Assembly: GCA_004213955.1 (NCBI GenBank)
Contig: SGZL01000010.1
Coordinates: 1 to 36,385 of the forward strand
Length of the DNA stretch: 36,385 nt
Source: Gammaproteobacteria bacterium
Lineage (GTDB): Bacteria; Pseudomonadota; Gammaproteobacteria; Magnimaribacterales; AG-339-G14
Direction of reading: 5' to 3'
The position numbers were made by a program, and so were the translations under genes. The stretch's first letter is position 1; each line of letters starts with the position of its first letter. Shown here one piece after another: positions 8,716-17,615 of this stretch. The notes beneath the pieces are model-generated. The model did not search any database and was not told where the DNA came from. It was given only the letters and a program-made list of their open reading frames with translations.

Positions 8716-9956
8716 TCAAACTTCTTGAAAATCAATGAAACATTCGTTCCGCCAAAACCAAAAGTGTTATTCATAACGTAATTAATTTTTTTGCTTATGG
8801 TTTCATTTGCAACTAATTGTAGATTTGCTTCATTGTCAGGATTCGCAAGATTAATAGTAGGAGGTATGACGCTATCGTTTAATGACAGAATACTAAATAT
8901 AGATTCAATAGCTCCAGCTGCACCTAATAAATGACCTGTCATTGATTTCGTCGATGTGACTAGAATTTTATCTGCATCCTTGGAAAATAATTCTCTAATA
9001 GCCTTAGATTCAACAACATCACCCAAAGGAGTGGAAGTACCGTGAGCATTGATATGATCTATCTCGGAATAATCAATTTCTGCATCAATTAAAGAATTTT
9101 TCATGGCCAGTTTTGCGCCTTTTCCATCTTCTGCTGGTGCAGTCATGTGATAAGCATCATCACTCATTCCAAAGCCAATAATCTCTGCATATATTTTGGC
9201 GGATCGTTTTTTGGCAGATTCTAAATCCTCTAGAATCAAAACTCCTGAGCCTTCACCTAACACAAAACCATCTCTATCCTTATCCCATGGTCTACTTGCT
9301 TCTTTTGGGGATTCATTTCTGGTTGAAAGTGCTTTAGCAGCATTAAAACCTGCTAAACCCAGAGGACTCATGGCCGCTTCTGCGCCTCCTGTAACCATAA
9401 TATCTACTTCACCATAAGCAATGCTTCTCGCAGAATATCCAATACTATGGCCAGCAGACGAACAAGCTGAAACCATAGATAAGTTTGGGCCCCTTAGTCC
9501 GTATTTAATAGCAACTGTGCCAGAAGCCATATTTATTATTGAACCTGGAACAAAAAAAGGAGAAATTCTTTTTGGACCTTTATCTTTGAGTATCAAAGAA
9601 TTTTTTTCAATTGTTTCTAGACCTCCAATTCCTGAACCGATAGAAACTCCTATTCTATCCAAATCATGATCTTTTAAATTAATTCCGGAATCTTTTATTG
9701 CTTCAGCAGTAGCGGCGAGACCAAATTGAATGAATGGGTCAAGTCTTCTTGAGTCTTTTGCATCGATATTTTCGTTTTTATCGAAATCTTTTACAGTGGC
9801 ACCAAACTTTGTAGTAAATTCTGAAGTATCGAATTTCGATATTAATTCTACTCCACTTTGGCCGTTAACAACGCTTTCCCAAGCAGAAATGACGTCGTTA
9901 CCGTTAGGACAAACGGTACCCAGACCAGTAACAACTACTCGCCTGCCTTGAGCCAT
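8712..9956 (-). CDS. fabF: 3-oxoacyl-ACP synthase II
   Basis: The 414-residue condensing enzyme elongates acyl-ACP with malonyl-ACP. The catalytic triad is complete: C165 in V-S-A-C-S-S-A, H305 in N-A-H-G-T-S-T, and H342 in M-T-G-H-L-L-G-A-A-G. The glycine-rich C-terminal motif N-N-T-F-G-F-G-G-T-N is also present. It follows acpP by 9 bp and precedes mltG with a 4 bp overlap, the usual gammaproteobacterial order minus pabC. FabF is distinguished from FabB by operon position and by length and motif context; the call is secure at family level. Confidence 0.97.
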   Translation of the reverse strand: MAQGRRVVVTGLGTVCPNGNDVISAWESVVNGQSGVELISKFDTSEFTTKFGATVKDFDKNENIDAKDSRRLDPFIQFGLAATAEAIKDSGINLKDHDLDRIGVSIGSGIGGLETIEKNSLILKDKGPKRISPFFVPGSIINMASGTVAIKYGLRGPNLSMVSACSSAGHSIGYSARSIAYGEVDIMVTGGAEAAMSPLGLAGFNAAKALSTRNESPKEASRPWDKDRDGFVLGEGSGVLILEDLESAKKRSAKIYAEIIGFGMSDDAYHMTAPAEDGKGAKLAMKNSLIDAEIDYSEIDHINAHGTSTPLGDVVESKAIRELFSKDADKILVTSTKSMTGHLLGAAGAIESIFSILSLNDSVIPPTINLANPDNEANLQLVANETISKKINYVMNNTFGFGGTNVSLIFKKFE

Positions 9957-9965
9957 TAAAAAATA

Positions 9966-10199
9966 TTAAGATGCTGAGTCGATGTAGTCGACTGCATTTT
10001 TAACAGTAGCTATCTTTTCAGCTTCTTCATCAGGAATTTCAATTTCGAATTCCTCTTCAAAAGCCATTACTAATTCAACTGTATCAAGAGAATCTGCACC
10101 CAAGTCATCAATGAAAGAGGCTTCAAGTGTAACTTCTTCCTCACCTACTCCCAGTTGCTCACATACTATTCTTTTTACTCTATCTTCAGTACTACTCAT
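9966..10199 (-). CDS. acpP: acyl carrier protein
   Basis: This is a 77-residue acidic four-helix carrier. The phosphopantetheine attachment serine is S37 in G-A-D-S-L-D-T-V-E. The recognition helix that follows ([13 protein letters not shown]) is almost identical to that of other proteobacterial AcpP proteins. A Shine-Dalgarno GAGAGG (10205-10210) sits five bases before the ATG, one of the better ones in the window. The gene has its own candidate promoter in the 65 bp gap behind fabG, fitting the need for abundant ACP. Confidence 0.98.
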   Translation of the reverse strand: MSSTEDRVKRIVCEQLGVGEEEVTLEASFIDDLGADSLDTVELVMAFEEEFEIEIPDEEAEKIATVKNAVDYIDSAS

Positions 10200-10221
10200 A
10201 AGAACCTCTCTAAAGTTCGAT

Positions 10222-10254
10222 AATTATATATCTAATTTACAAAAAAACTAGATA
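10222..10254 (-). promoter_or_regulatory. candidate acpP promoter with inverted repeat
   Basis: A perfect -10 TATAAT (10223-10228, minus sense) sits 24 bases before the acpP ATG, inside the 11-mer GATATATAATT. No good -35 is present; a T-run takes its place. An inverted repeat TATCTA / TAGATA (10229-10234 and 10249-10254, 14 bp spacer) flanks the -35/-10 spacer and could be an operator. It is not followed by a T-run in the transcript direction, so it is not an intrinsic terminator. Confidence 0.45.
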
Positions 10255-10264
10255 AGTTAATCAT

Positions 10265-11002
10265 TTACATAAAAAGACCACCATTAATATGAATGGTTTG
10301 TCCAGTAATATAATCCGCTTCATCCGAAGTTAAGAAATTAACTAAATCAGCTACTTCTTCTGTTTTTCCAAACCTTTGAAGTGGTATTTGAGTGGCTACA
10401 AGATTTTTGTAGTCACCGTCAAGTTTCTCCGTCATATCTGTATCAATAAAACCTGGAGCAACGCAATTAACGGTTATATTTTTTAAGCCAAATTCTCTAG
10501 CTAGTGTTTTAGACATAGCTTCTATTCCAGACTTAGCAGCTACATAATTTGCCTGTCCCTTATTTCCAATGGCAGCAGCTGCAGATGATAGATTTATAAT
10601 TCTACCAAATTTATTTTTTAACATAGGCTTGATTAAATTTTTGATGATCTTAAATTGAGCATTTAGGTGTACGTTTATCACATCAGACCATTCATCATCT
10701 TTCATTCTTAGAAAAATATTGTCTTTCGTAAAACCTGCATTATTTATCAAAATATCAGGGTATAAATCATTTTCTTTTAAATATGTAAAAAAATTTTCTA
10801 GAGATTCATCGTCATTTAAATCTAGAATAATTCCTTTTCCTGATGAATTTTTAGATGAAATAACCTCATCAATTGATTTAATTCCATCTTCTGAAGTTGC
10901 TGTTCCAACCAAATAAAAATTCTTTTCTGTAAAAGACTCTAGAATGGCTTTGCCAATTCCTCGAGAAGCCCCAGTAATTAAAACTTTTCTTTCAAAACTC
11001 AC
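10265..11002 (-). CDS. fabG: 3-oxoacyl-ACP reductase
   Basis: This 245-residue classical SDR reduces 3-oxoacyl-ACP with NADPH. The cofactor motif G-A-S-R-G-I-G is at residues 11-17, N-N-A-G at 87-90, N114 is present, and the active site S139/S140, Y153 and K157 (Y-V-A-A-K) is complete. The C-terminal Y-I-T-G-Q-T-I-H-I-N-G-G is also typical. The start is a GTG at 11002 that directly abuts the rpmF stop with no spacer. plsX, fabH and fabD, which normally lie between rpmF and fabG, are absent from this position. Confidence 0.96.
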   Translation of the reverse strand: MSFERKVLITGASRGIGKAILESFTEKNFYLVGTATSEDGIKSIDEVISSKNSSGKGIILDLNDDESLENFFTYLKENDLYPDILINNAGFTKDNIFLRMKDDEWSDVINVHLNAQFKIIKNLIKPMLKNKFGRIINLSSAAAAIGNKGQANYVAAKSGIEAMSKTLAREFGLKNITVNCVAPGFIDTDMTEKLDGDYKNLVATQIPLQRFGKTEEVADLVNFLTSDEADYITGQTIHINGGLFM

Positions 11003-11209
11003 TTAATTTTCTTCAGATTCTGAAGCTTCTTTTTTTACTTTAACTTCCATGACTTTTTTGCCTTTATAAAAGCCATCCTCAGTCATATGATGACGTAAGT
11101 GAATTTCTCCTGTGGTTTGATCAGTAGATAATGCGGGAGACTTCAATTTATTATGAGATCTTCTTGCGCCTCTTCTAGATCTAGATACTTTGCTCTTTTG
11201 TACTGCCAT
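11003..11209 (-). CDS. rpmF: 50S ribosomal protein L32
   Basis: The 68-residue protein begins [14 protein letters not shown], the nearly invariant L32 N-terminus. It continues with H-N-K-L-K-S-P-A-L and the short strand T-G-E-I-H-L-R-H-H. No zinc-binding cysteine pair is present, as in most gammaproteobacterial L32. The tail is acidic (S-E-S-E-E-N) and a little longer than in E. coli. It lies 31 bp behind rluC; yceD, which usually precedes rpmF, is missing. No strong Shine-Dalgarno is visible. Confidence 0.97.
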   Translation of the reverse strand: MAVQKSKVSRSRRGARRSHNKLKSPALSTDQTTGEIHLRHHMTEDGFYKGKKVMEVKVKKEASESEEN

Positions 11210-11240
11210 AACTTAAAAAAAGTTGATTCTATTGCAAAAA

Positions 11241-12161
11241 TTATAAAGTTTCATCAAATTTTAGAATTTTTTTAAATTCATTTGGTTCTTTAGCTTCGAT
11301 CGATACGTTTAAGTTAGGAATTTTTAATTTATAAGAATGAAGAAACATTCGATGAAATTGATTATATTTTTTATTTAATTCTCTTCTTCCATACTTCGAA
11401 TCTCCTACAATCGAAAATCCTTCAGAAGAAGTTTGAACTCTTATTTGATGAGTCCTTCCTGTAATTATATTACAACTTAATTTTGATAAATTTCTTGATT
11501 GCATCAATACCCTAAATTTTGAAATTGATTCTTTGCCCTCAGGGTTCTCATATACATAATTTTCTCCTTTCAAATTTTTAGTTTTTAACAAATTAGAGCT
11601 TATTTTTTTTTTATTTTTAGACCATTCGCCATGAACTATGACCAAATATTCTTTGAAACTTCTGCCCAATCTAATTTCTTCATTACATTTTCTTAAGAAT
11701 TGTTGTTTCTTAGAAATAATCTGACATCCTGAAGTTTCTTTATCCAACCTATGAACTAACTTGCAATCTCTATAATTTCTTCCAAAATTTCTTACTGATT
11801 CGATTAATCCTATTTTTATTCCACTTCCCCCATGTGAAGCAACACCACAAGGTTTATTAATTGCTAAAAAATCATCATTTTCATAAATAATTTTACTTTT
11901 TAATGAATTTATTAAGTTTTCTGGAATAAATTTAGGTTTGCTTCTTTCATCAAATTCAAGAGGAGGAATTCTAATTTCATTTCCTTTAATTAGTTTATAA
12001 GATGGTTTTTTTCTGGATCCGTCTACCCTGATCTCTCCCCTTCTTATAATGGAATAGATCTTTGATTTTGGGATACCTTTCAGTAAGTTGATCAGAAAAT
12101 TATCTATTCTTTGACCATCGAAGTCCTCAGAGATCTTTATCTTTTTAACTTTATTAAACAT
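11241..12161 (-). CDS. rluC: 23S rRNA pseudouridine synthase (RluC type)
   Basis: The 306-residue enzyme has an N-terminal S4 RNA-binding domain (about 16-65, with Q-R-I-D-N-F-L) and an RluA-type catalytic domain. The catalytic aspartate is D140 in H-R-L-D-K-E-T-S-G. The later motif G-R-T-H-Q-I-R-V-Q lies near residue 245. The divergent position next to rne is the classical location of rluC, which modifies 23S rRNA at three uridines in E. coli. This supports RluC over RluD, although the sequence motifs alone only fix the RluA/C/D family. Confidence 0.92.
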   Translation of the reverse strand: MFNKVKKIKISEDFDGQRIDNFLINLLKGIPKSKIYSIIRRGEIRVDGSRKKPSYKLIKGNEIRIPPLEFDERSKPKFIPENLINSLKSKIIYENDDFLAINKPCGVASHGGSGIKIGLIESVRNFGRNYRDCKLVHRLDKETSGCQIISKKQQFLRKCNEEIRLGRSFKEYLVIVHGEWSKNKKKISSNLLKTKNLKGENYVYENPEGKESISKFRVLMQSRNLSKLSCNIITGRTHQIRVQTSSEGFSIVGDSKYGRRELNKKYNQFHRMFLHSYKLKIPNLNVSIEAKEPNEFKKILKFDETL

Positions 12162-12382
12162 GCCAAAAAAAGTTATGTTTTTTTAGGTTTCTAATCTAAA
12201 ATAGCCCACTTATTAATTGAGTAGGAATTATATATCCTATTTATAAAGAATTTTAAAACAGCTTTTATTACAGAATTTAATTTTAATTAGGTAAAGAGAC
12301 GTAAATCCTAAATTAAAATCCTTACAAAGAATCTATTAGAGATTTTTAATTCCTTGTTTAAAAGCATTATTGGAGATGTCCT
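12162..12382 (+). promoter_or_regulatory. rne promoter and structured 5' leader
   Basis: This is the longest gene-free stretch (221 bp). It holds a 12-bp stem with one bulge (arms 12280-12291 and 12307-12319) around a 15-base purine-rich loop. A 7-bp stem lies at 12220-12241. A short AATCT/AGATT hairpin near 12330-12344 precedes the start. A TAAAAT at 12197-12202 is a possible -10 with a poor -35. The Shine-Dalgarno GGAG (12372-12375) is seven bases before the ATG. In E. coli, RNase E represses its own mRNA through hairpins in a long leader; the same role here is inference. Confidence 0.5.
12226..12236 (-). promoter_or_regulatory. candidate -10 region for rluC
   Basis: The minus-strand 11-mer GATATATAATT contains a perfect TATAAT (12227-12232), about 65 bases upstream of the rluC ATG. 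Exactly the same 11-mer forms the candidate acpP -10 at 10222-10232. No convincing -35 is visible at 16-18 bp. It lies inside the rne leader, so both transcripts would originate from this 221 bp gap. Confidence 0.35.
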
Positions 12383-14347
12383 ATGAAAAGGATGCTTATT
12401 AATGCAACTCAACCCGAAGAGGTAAGAATTGCTATTACCGATGGTAATTCACTTTTTGATCTAGATATTGAAAACGTAGCAGAAGTTAGACGTAAAGGTA
12501 ATATTTATAAAGGAAAGGTTAGCAGGATTGAACCTAGTCTCGGCGCAGCTTTTGTTGATTTTGGAGCTGAAAGACATGGATTTTTGCCTTTTAAAGAATT
12601 AGCACCTCAATATTTACCTAAAGATAGAAAAGGAAAAGAGAGAATCTCAATTAAAGATTGCCTCAGCAAAGATCAGGAAATAATTATTCAAGTTGAAAAA
12701 GACGAAAGAGGTAACAAAGGAGCTGCGCTTACTACTCAAATAAGTATTGCCGGCCGATTTCTTGTTTTAATGCCTAATAATCCTCGTGCATCTGGTATCT
12801 CCAGAAGGCTTAACCCTGATCAGAGAGAGCTGCTTAAGAAAAAAGTTGCTGATCTCAATGCTCCTGAAGGTATGGGAGTGATTGTGAGAACTGCTGGAGA
12901 AGGAAGAGATCAAGATGATTTAAAATGGGATTTGTCTTACTTATTAAATGTATGGGAAGCAATTCTAGAAGCTAACGCTCTAAAAAATGCACCTTTTCTA
13001 ATTTATAAGGAAAGTGACATTATTATCAGGACATTACGAGATTATTTAAAGGAAGACGTTGATGAGATTTGGATAGACACAAATGAAGCATACGAACAAG
13101 CTGAGGAATTTATTAATAGCGTGATGCCAGAACAAACAAAAATATTAAACAAATATGAAAATACCTTACCTCTATTCACTAGATATCAGATTGAATCTCA
13201 AATCGAGACAGCTTATCAAAGAGAGGTAAGACTTAACTCTGGAGGTGCGATTGTAATCGATGATACTGAAGCTTTGGTAGCAATAGATATTAATTCTTCT
13301 CAAGCAACTCAAGGAAAAGATATAGAAGAAACAGCAGCAAACACTAATTTAGAAGCTAGTCGAGAAATAGCGAGGCAACTTAGATTAAGAGATATCGGAG
13401 GTCTAGTGGTTATAGACTTTATTGACATGATGAAGTTGGAGAACAAAAGAGCAGTTGAAGACGAAATGAGAAAAGCCCTTGCTGTTGATAGAGCTAGGGT
13501 TCAAATTGGAAGAATTTCAAGATTTGGTCTAATGGAATTATCGCGCCAACGTTTGAGATCTTCACTTTCAGAAAGATGGACACAGGATGTAAATACCTTA
13601 TCGACTTCTATTTTAAGACTTTTAGAAGAAGAAACGAGTAAAACAAATACAAGTGAAGTTAGAGCTATTGTATCTCCTGACATGTCAGCATTATTGCTCA
13701 ATGAAAGGCGTATTAGACTTAATGATATTGAAGCTAGATCTGGTGTAAAAGTTATTGTTATTTCAGATGCAACAAGGCCTGATTCAAGATTTGAAGTTAT
13801 TAGAATTAAAGACGGCAAGGTTCAAGATCCAGATAAAAATAAATCTTCTATTTCTGCTGCTGAACAATTTGAAAGAAAAACAAAGAAAACAAAGAAACCT
13901 AAAGAAGTTGCTGCTGTGAAAATAATGCCTTCCTCAAGACCGAAAAAGGGAATTATCTCCAAGATTACAAGTTTATTTAAATCCAATCCTAAGGTAAGTG
14001 AGAAACCAAAAAGAAGAACTAACAGCAAAAGAAAGACTCAAAATAAAAATTTCAAACCTCAAAATAAACAAAATAAAAGATTTGAGAATAAAAATAAAAA
14101 TTTTCAAAAAAATAAACCTAAAAAAGAAAATTTTAATAAAGCTAAAAGAACTAAAGATGTCTCTGAAAAGCAACCCAAAAAGGAGCCAATAAAAGAAGCT
14201 TCAGAAAGCAAAATTGTACCTAGAAAATTAAGTAGACCAAAAAAAAATGAAGCGCCGAAAGCTGAGACTCCAAAAGCAAAAACTCAGAATGCAAAAATTG
14301 ATAATTCAGTCGGAAGAGCGTCAAATGATCCGAGGAACAAAACTTAA
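12383..14347 (+). CDS. rne: ribonuclease E, short form without the Zn-link
   Basis: The 654-residue endoribonuclease starts M-K-R-M-L-I-N-A-T-Q as in E. coli. It has an S1 domain (about 36-120), a 5'-sensor/RNase H-like region and the DNase I-like catalytic core. D302 (A-I-D-I-N), N304 and D345 (V-I-D-F-I-D-M) match E. coli D303, N305 and D346. The zinc-link C-P-R-C-x-G-T-G that joins dimers into the tetramer is absent: between S-R-Q-R-L and S-I-L-R there are 17 residues rather than 29, and no cysteine. The tail (about 495-654) is Lys/Asn-rich, with an amphipathic G-I-I-S-K-I-T-S-L-F-K (523-533) that could bind the membrane. The large degradosome scaffold of E. coli is missing. Membership is certain; tetramer loss is inferred. 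Confidence 0.96.
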   Translation: MKRMLINATQPEEVRIAITDGNSLFDLDIENVAEVRRKGNIYKGKVSRIEPSLGAAFVDFGAERHGFLPFKELAPQYLPKDRKGKERISIKDCLSKDQEIIIQVEKDERGNKGAALTTQISIAGRFLVLMPNNPRASGISRRLNPDQRELLKKKVADLNAPEGMGVIVRTAGEGRDQDDLKWDLSYLLNVWEAILEANALKNAPFLIYKESDIIIRTLRDYLKEDVDEIWIDTNEAYEQAEEFINSVMPEQTKILNKYENTLPLFTRYQIESQIETAYQREVRLNSGGAIVIDDTEALVAIDINSSQATQGKDIEETAANTNLEASREIARQLRLRDIGGLVVIDFIDMMKLENKRAVEDEMRKALAVDRARVQIGRISRFGLMELSRQRLRSSLSERWTQDVNTLSTSILRLLEEETSKTNTSEVRAIVSPDMSALLLNERRIRLNDIEARSGVKVIVISDATRPDSRFEVIRIKDGKVQDPDKNKSSISAAEQFERKTKKTKKPKEVAAVKIMPSSRPKKGIISKITSLFKSNPKVSEKPKRRTNSKRKTQNKNFKPQNKQNKRFENKNKNFQKNKPKKENFNKAKRTKDVSEKQPKKEPIKEASESKIVPRKLSRPKKNEAPKAETPKAKTQNAKIDNSVGRASNDPRNKT

Positions 14348-15162
14348 GAGTTTTCTTTCACGTAGTATTCAATTAGTTTCCCTGAGATAGAAATGTTGGC
14401 AGGAGGCGTATTGGGTAAATTATCTATCTTGAACCAATCAGCTTTATCAATTTCTTCTAAATCTGGAGAAATTTCACCGCCATCATATTCTGCAAAATAT
14501 CCAAGCATTAGCTGACTTGGAAATGGCCATGATTGACTTCCGAAATATTTAATATTTTTTACTTTTATGCCCACTTCTTCGAGGACTTCTCTTTCTAAAG
14601 CAGCCTCCACTGATTCCCCAGACTCAATAAAGCCAGCTAAAGTGCTATAAAAGTTGTCTGGAAAATTAACATTATGTGCTAACAAAATTTCATTCTTTTT
14701 GTGAATCAAGGTTATCACGCAAGGAGAAATCTTCGGATAAGCCGGAGGAGCATCACAATGATTACAAATCATCGCTCTTTCATTTATATTTTCAACTAAT
14801 TCACTTCCGCAGTACCCGCAAAATTTATGAGATTCAAACCAATGTTGAATCTGAATTGCTCTTGAAATTACAGAAAATAAATCATCTGGAATTCTTCCTA
14901 AAATTGATCTTAAATCAGTAAATATTGCTTCTTCTAACGCACACTCTCCATCGGTTGCAACAACAAAACAAGACTCATTATTTAAATAACCCAAAAAATG
15001 TTTTCTTTTAATTTCAAGTCCTGACCAACTTAATTCGTCACCAGATAAAGGTCTTACAAAATTTTCATTTTTAAAGCTTAGAATTTTATGTGAATTAATT
15101 ACAAAGTACTTTGACTCGCTAGTATCTTTTTCAATAGAATTGGCAGGATTAAATAGATTCAA
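14344..15162 (-). CDS. nudC: NAD+ diphosphatase / NAD-RNA decapping Nudix hydrolase
   Basis: NudC splits NAD(H) and removes NAD caps from RNA. In the longest frame (TTG at 15216, 290 residues), a zinc ribbon uses C133, C136, C151 and C154. The Nudix box runs 195-217 with R-E-V-L-E-E-V-G, and the NADH-specific S-Q-S-W-P-F-P lies at 227-233. I prefer the TTG at 15162 (272 residues) because the longer version would overlap the conserved start of divergent nhaB by 43 bp. Neither start has a Shine-Dalgarno. The gene ends tail to tail with rne, sharing TTAA. Both products act in RNA turnover, though the convergent layout does not imply co-expression. Confidence 0.93.
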   Translation of the reverse strand: MNLFNPANSIEKDTSESKYFVINSHKILSFKNENFVRPLSGDELSWSGLEIKRKHFLGYLNNESCFVVATDGECALEEAIFTDLRSILGRIPDDLFSVISRAIQIQHWFESHKFCGYCGSELVENINERAMICNHCDAPPAYPKISPCVITLIHKKNEILLAHNVNFPDNFYSTLAGFIESGESVEAALEREVLEEVGIKVKNIKYFGSQSWPFPSQLMLGYFAEYDGGEISPDLEEIDKADWFKIDNLPNTPPANISISGKLIEYYVKENS

Positions 15163-15173
15163 AATATAATTAC

Positions 15174-16643
15174 ATGATTTATAACCTTTATAGCAATTTT
15201 TTGGGAGCTTCTGCAAATTGGTACAAGAATTTGATTATCGTATTTCTTGTATCAAATCCAATTATTTATTTTATTTTGTTGAATACTGACCTAGATGCAG
15301 GTTTTATTTTAGGCTGGATTATTTTAGGTCAATTCATTATCACGCTTGCTATGGCTTTAGAGTGTTACCCTCTTCAACCCGGAGGCTTAATAGCTATTCA
15401 ATCTGTAATATTGGGACTAACTACATCGAAACATGTTTATCAGGAAGTTTTGCTAAATCTTAAAGTAATTTTATTACTAGTTTTTATGGTTGCGGGAATA
15501 TACTTTATGAAAGATTTTTTACTTTTCATTTTTACTAAATTGTTAATAAATGTAAAAAATAAGAAATTACTTTCCTTATTATTTTTAATAAGTGCCGCCG
15601 TTCTATCTGCCTTTCTAGATGCTTTAACTGTTACTGCTGTTTTAATTGCGGTTGCTGTAGGGTTTTATACACTTTACCAGGAAAATAAGTCTTTATTAGA
15701 AAGTGATAACCTTGATCATGAAACTGAAGAATTTAAGAGGTTTTTAAGAAATCTTTTAATGCATGGAGCAGTAGGTACAGCTCTTGGAGGAGTTAGTACA
15801 ATTGTTGGGGAGCCTCAAAATCTTCTGATTGGTTCAGTAGCAGATTGGGATTTCATAGAATTCTTTATAAGAATGTTACCTGTATCACTTCCAGTATTTA
15901 TATTTGGAATATTTACTTGCTACATAATTGAAAAATTAAAAATTGTTGGTTATGGAGCTGAATTATCACCAAAAATAAGAGATATTATTAACGACTTTGG
16001 TGCAAAAGAAGATGCTCAAAGAACAGCCTCTCAAAAAACTAAACTAGTAATTCAACTTCTAGTCGCTTTAATTTTAATTCTTGCCCTGGCTTTCAATGTC
16101 GCAGCTGTTGGATTAATCGGATTAATGGTGATAGTTCTCTTAACCGCATTTAATGGAATTACTGAAGAACACAAACTAGGAAAAGCCTTTGAAGAAGCTC
16201 TTCCATTTACTGCTCTACTAGTCGTATTTTTTGTAATTGTCTCTGTAATTCATGATCAACATCTATTTTCTCCTGTAATAAATTATGTATTAACCTTAAA
16301 TTTTGATTTACAAGTTCCAATGTTTTTTCTAGCCAATGGAATTTTATCGATGATTAGTGATAATGTTTTTGTGGCTACAATATATATTAGTGAAGTTAAA
16401 AATGCCTTTGATACTGGTGTCATCGATAGAAATCAATTTGATCTTTTAGCTATCGCAATAAACACAGGAACTAATTTACCAAGCGTTGCCACCCCTAACG
16501 GTCAAGCTGCTTTTCTTTTCTTACTTACGTCTTCTATTGCTCCATTAATAAATCTTTCATACTTTAGAATGATCATAATGGCTCTGCCCTACACTTTTGT
16601 TTTAACGGTAGTAGGACTTTATTCTGTTATATATTTCTTATAA
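15174..16643 (+). CDS. nhaB: Na+/H+ antiporter NhaB
   Basis: This 489-residue inner-membrane protein has about 12 membrane segments and exports Na+ in exchange for protons. Stretches typical of NhaB include [11 protein letters not shown] near the start, [23 protein letters not shown], and [10 protein letters not shown] in the ion path. The N-F-L-G motif fixes the start close to 15174. It begins the plus-strand unit nhaB-dusA-terB-like-hydrolase, with dusA only 3 bp behind. A sodium antiporter fits a marine habitat. Its promoter must lie within the 5' end of nudC. Confidence 0.95.
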   Translation: MIYNLYSNFLGASANWYKNLIIVFLVSNPIIYFILLNTDLDAGFILGWIILGQFIITLAMALECYPLQPGGLIAIQSVILGLTTSKHVYQEVLLNLKVILLLVFMVAGIYFMKDFLLFIFTKLLINVKNKKLLSLLFLISAAVLSAFLDALTVTAVLIAVAVGFYTLYQENKSLLESDNLDHETEEFKRFLRNLLMHGAVGTALGGVSTIVGEPQNLLIGSVADWDFIEFFIRMLPVSLPVFIFGIFTCYIIEKLKIVGYGAELSPKIRDIINDFGAKEDAQRTASQKTKLVIQLLVALILILALAFNVAAVGLIGLMVIVLLTAFNGITEEHKLGKAFEEALPFTALLVVFFVIVSVIHDQHLFSPVINYVLTLNFDLQVPMFFLANGILSMISDNVFVATIYISEVKNAFDTGVIDRNQFDLLAIAINTGTNLPSVATPNGQAAFLFLLTSSIAPLINLSYFRMIIMALPYTFVLTVVGLYSVIYFL

Positions 16644-16646
16644 AAA

Positions 16647-17615
16647 ATGGATAGGTCTTACTCTATAGCCCCTATGATGGGAAGAACTGATAGTCAGTTT
16701 AGATATCTTATTAGACTTATATCTAAAAAGACTGTCCTCTTTACTGAAATGATTCATTCAAATGCTATTCTTTACGGAAATAAGAATAAATTAGAAGAAT
16801 ACTCCAATATTGAAAACCCAATAGTTCTTCAATTAGGCGGTAATGACCCTAAGAATCTTGGTAAAGTTTCAAAGATTGCAAACAAATTTAACTACGATGA
16901 AATCAATTTGAATCTAGGCTGTCCAAGTCCTAGAGTTAGTAGTGGTGGCTTCGGTGCTGCTTTGATGAATGACCCTGAATTAGTAAAGGATTGTTTATTA
17001 TCAATCAAAGAGAATTTTAATAAAGAAGTGTCTGTAAAAATTCGTCTCGGTACAGATGATAATGACATAGATAAAACATTAGACGATTTTGTCGACTCAA
17101 TTCAATCGTGCAATATTAAAGTTTTTTATGTTCACGCGAGAAAAGCTATATTGAAAGGCTTAACGCCTAAACAAAATAGAGAGATACCACCTCTCAATTA
17201 CGAAAGAGTTAGAAAATTAAAAGAAGACTTTTCAGATTTAGAAATAATAATAAATGGCGGAATTAAACAGTTAGATTTTCTTAAAAAGAATGATTTGTCT
17301 AGTCTTGAGGGCATCATGATCGGTAGAGAAGCTTACTCAAACCCGCTAATCTTTAGTAAAGTAGATAAAATCTTAGAGGCTAGATTGATAAAGGATAATT
17401 CTTTATACGACATTACTTCAGAAATGTTTAATTATTTTGAAACTATTAAAAATATTAATCTTGTTAGACGAGGCTTGATACATATGCATGGTTTATTCAA
17501 TGGTCACAAAGAAGCTAAAAAAATAAGAATTCTTTTATCAAATATTATTTATCTAGAAAAATCTAAATATGAGATATTATCAATTCTTGAAAAAGATATT
17601 ATTAGAGCAGCATGA
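16647..17615 (+). CDS. dusA: tRNA-dihydrouridine synthase A
   Basis: The 322-residue flavoprotein reduces uridines in the tRNA D-loop. The FMN barrel starts S-I-A-P-M-M-G-R-T-D. The catalytic cysteine is C92 in N-L-G-C-P-S-P-R-V. The DusA-specific stretch H-A-R-K-A-I-L-K-G-L-T-P-K-Q-N-R-E-I-P-P separates it from DusB and DusC. I-N-G-G-I-K and M-I-G-R-E-A-Y form the phosphate-binding end of the barrel. It sits 3 bp after nhaB and overlaps the TerB-like gene as ATGA. Confidence 0.95.
   Translation: MDRSYSIAPMMGRTDSQFRYLIRLISKKTVLFTEMIHSNAILYGNKNKLEEYSNIENPIVLQLGGNDPKNLGKVSKIANKFNYDEINLNLGCPSPRVSSGGFGAALMNDPELVKDCLLSIKENFNKEVSVKIRLGTDDNDIDKTLDDFVDSIQSCNIKVFYVHARKAILKGLTPKQNREIPPLNYERVRKLKEDFSDLEIIINGGIKQLDFLKKNDLSSLEGIMIGREAYSNPLIFSKVDKILEARLIKDNSLYDITSEMFNYFETIKNINLVRRGLIHMHGLFNGHKEAKKIRILLSNIIYLEKSKYEILSILEKDIIRAA

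Noticed and set aside
13501..13818. 105-codon minus-strand ORF inside rne
   Set aside because: It is antisense to the conserved RNase E core, has no family motif and reflects the codon pattern of rne.
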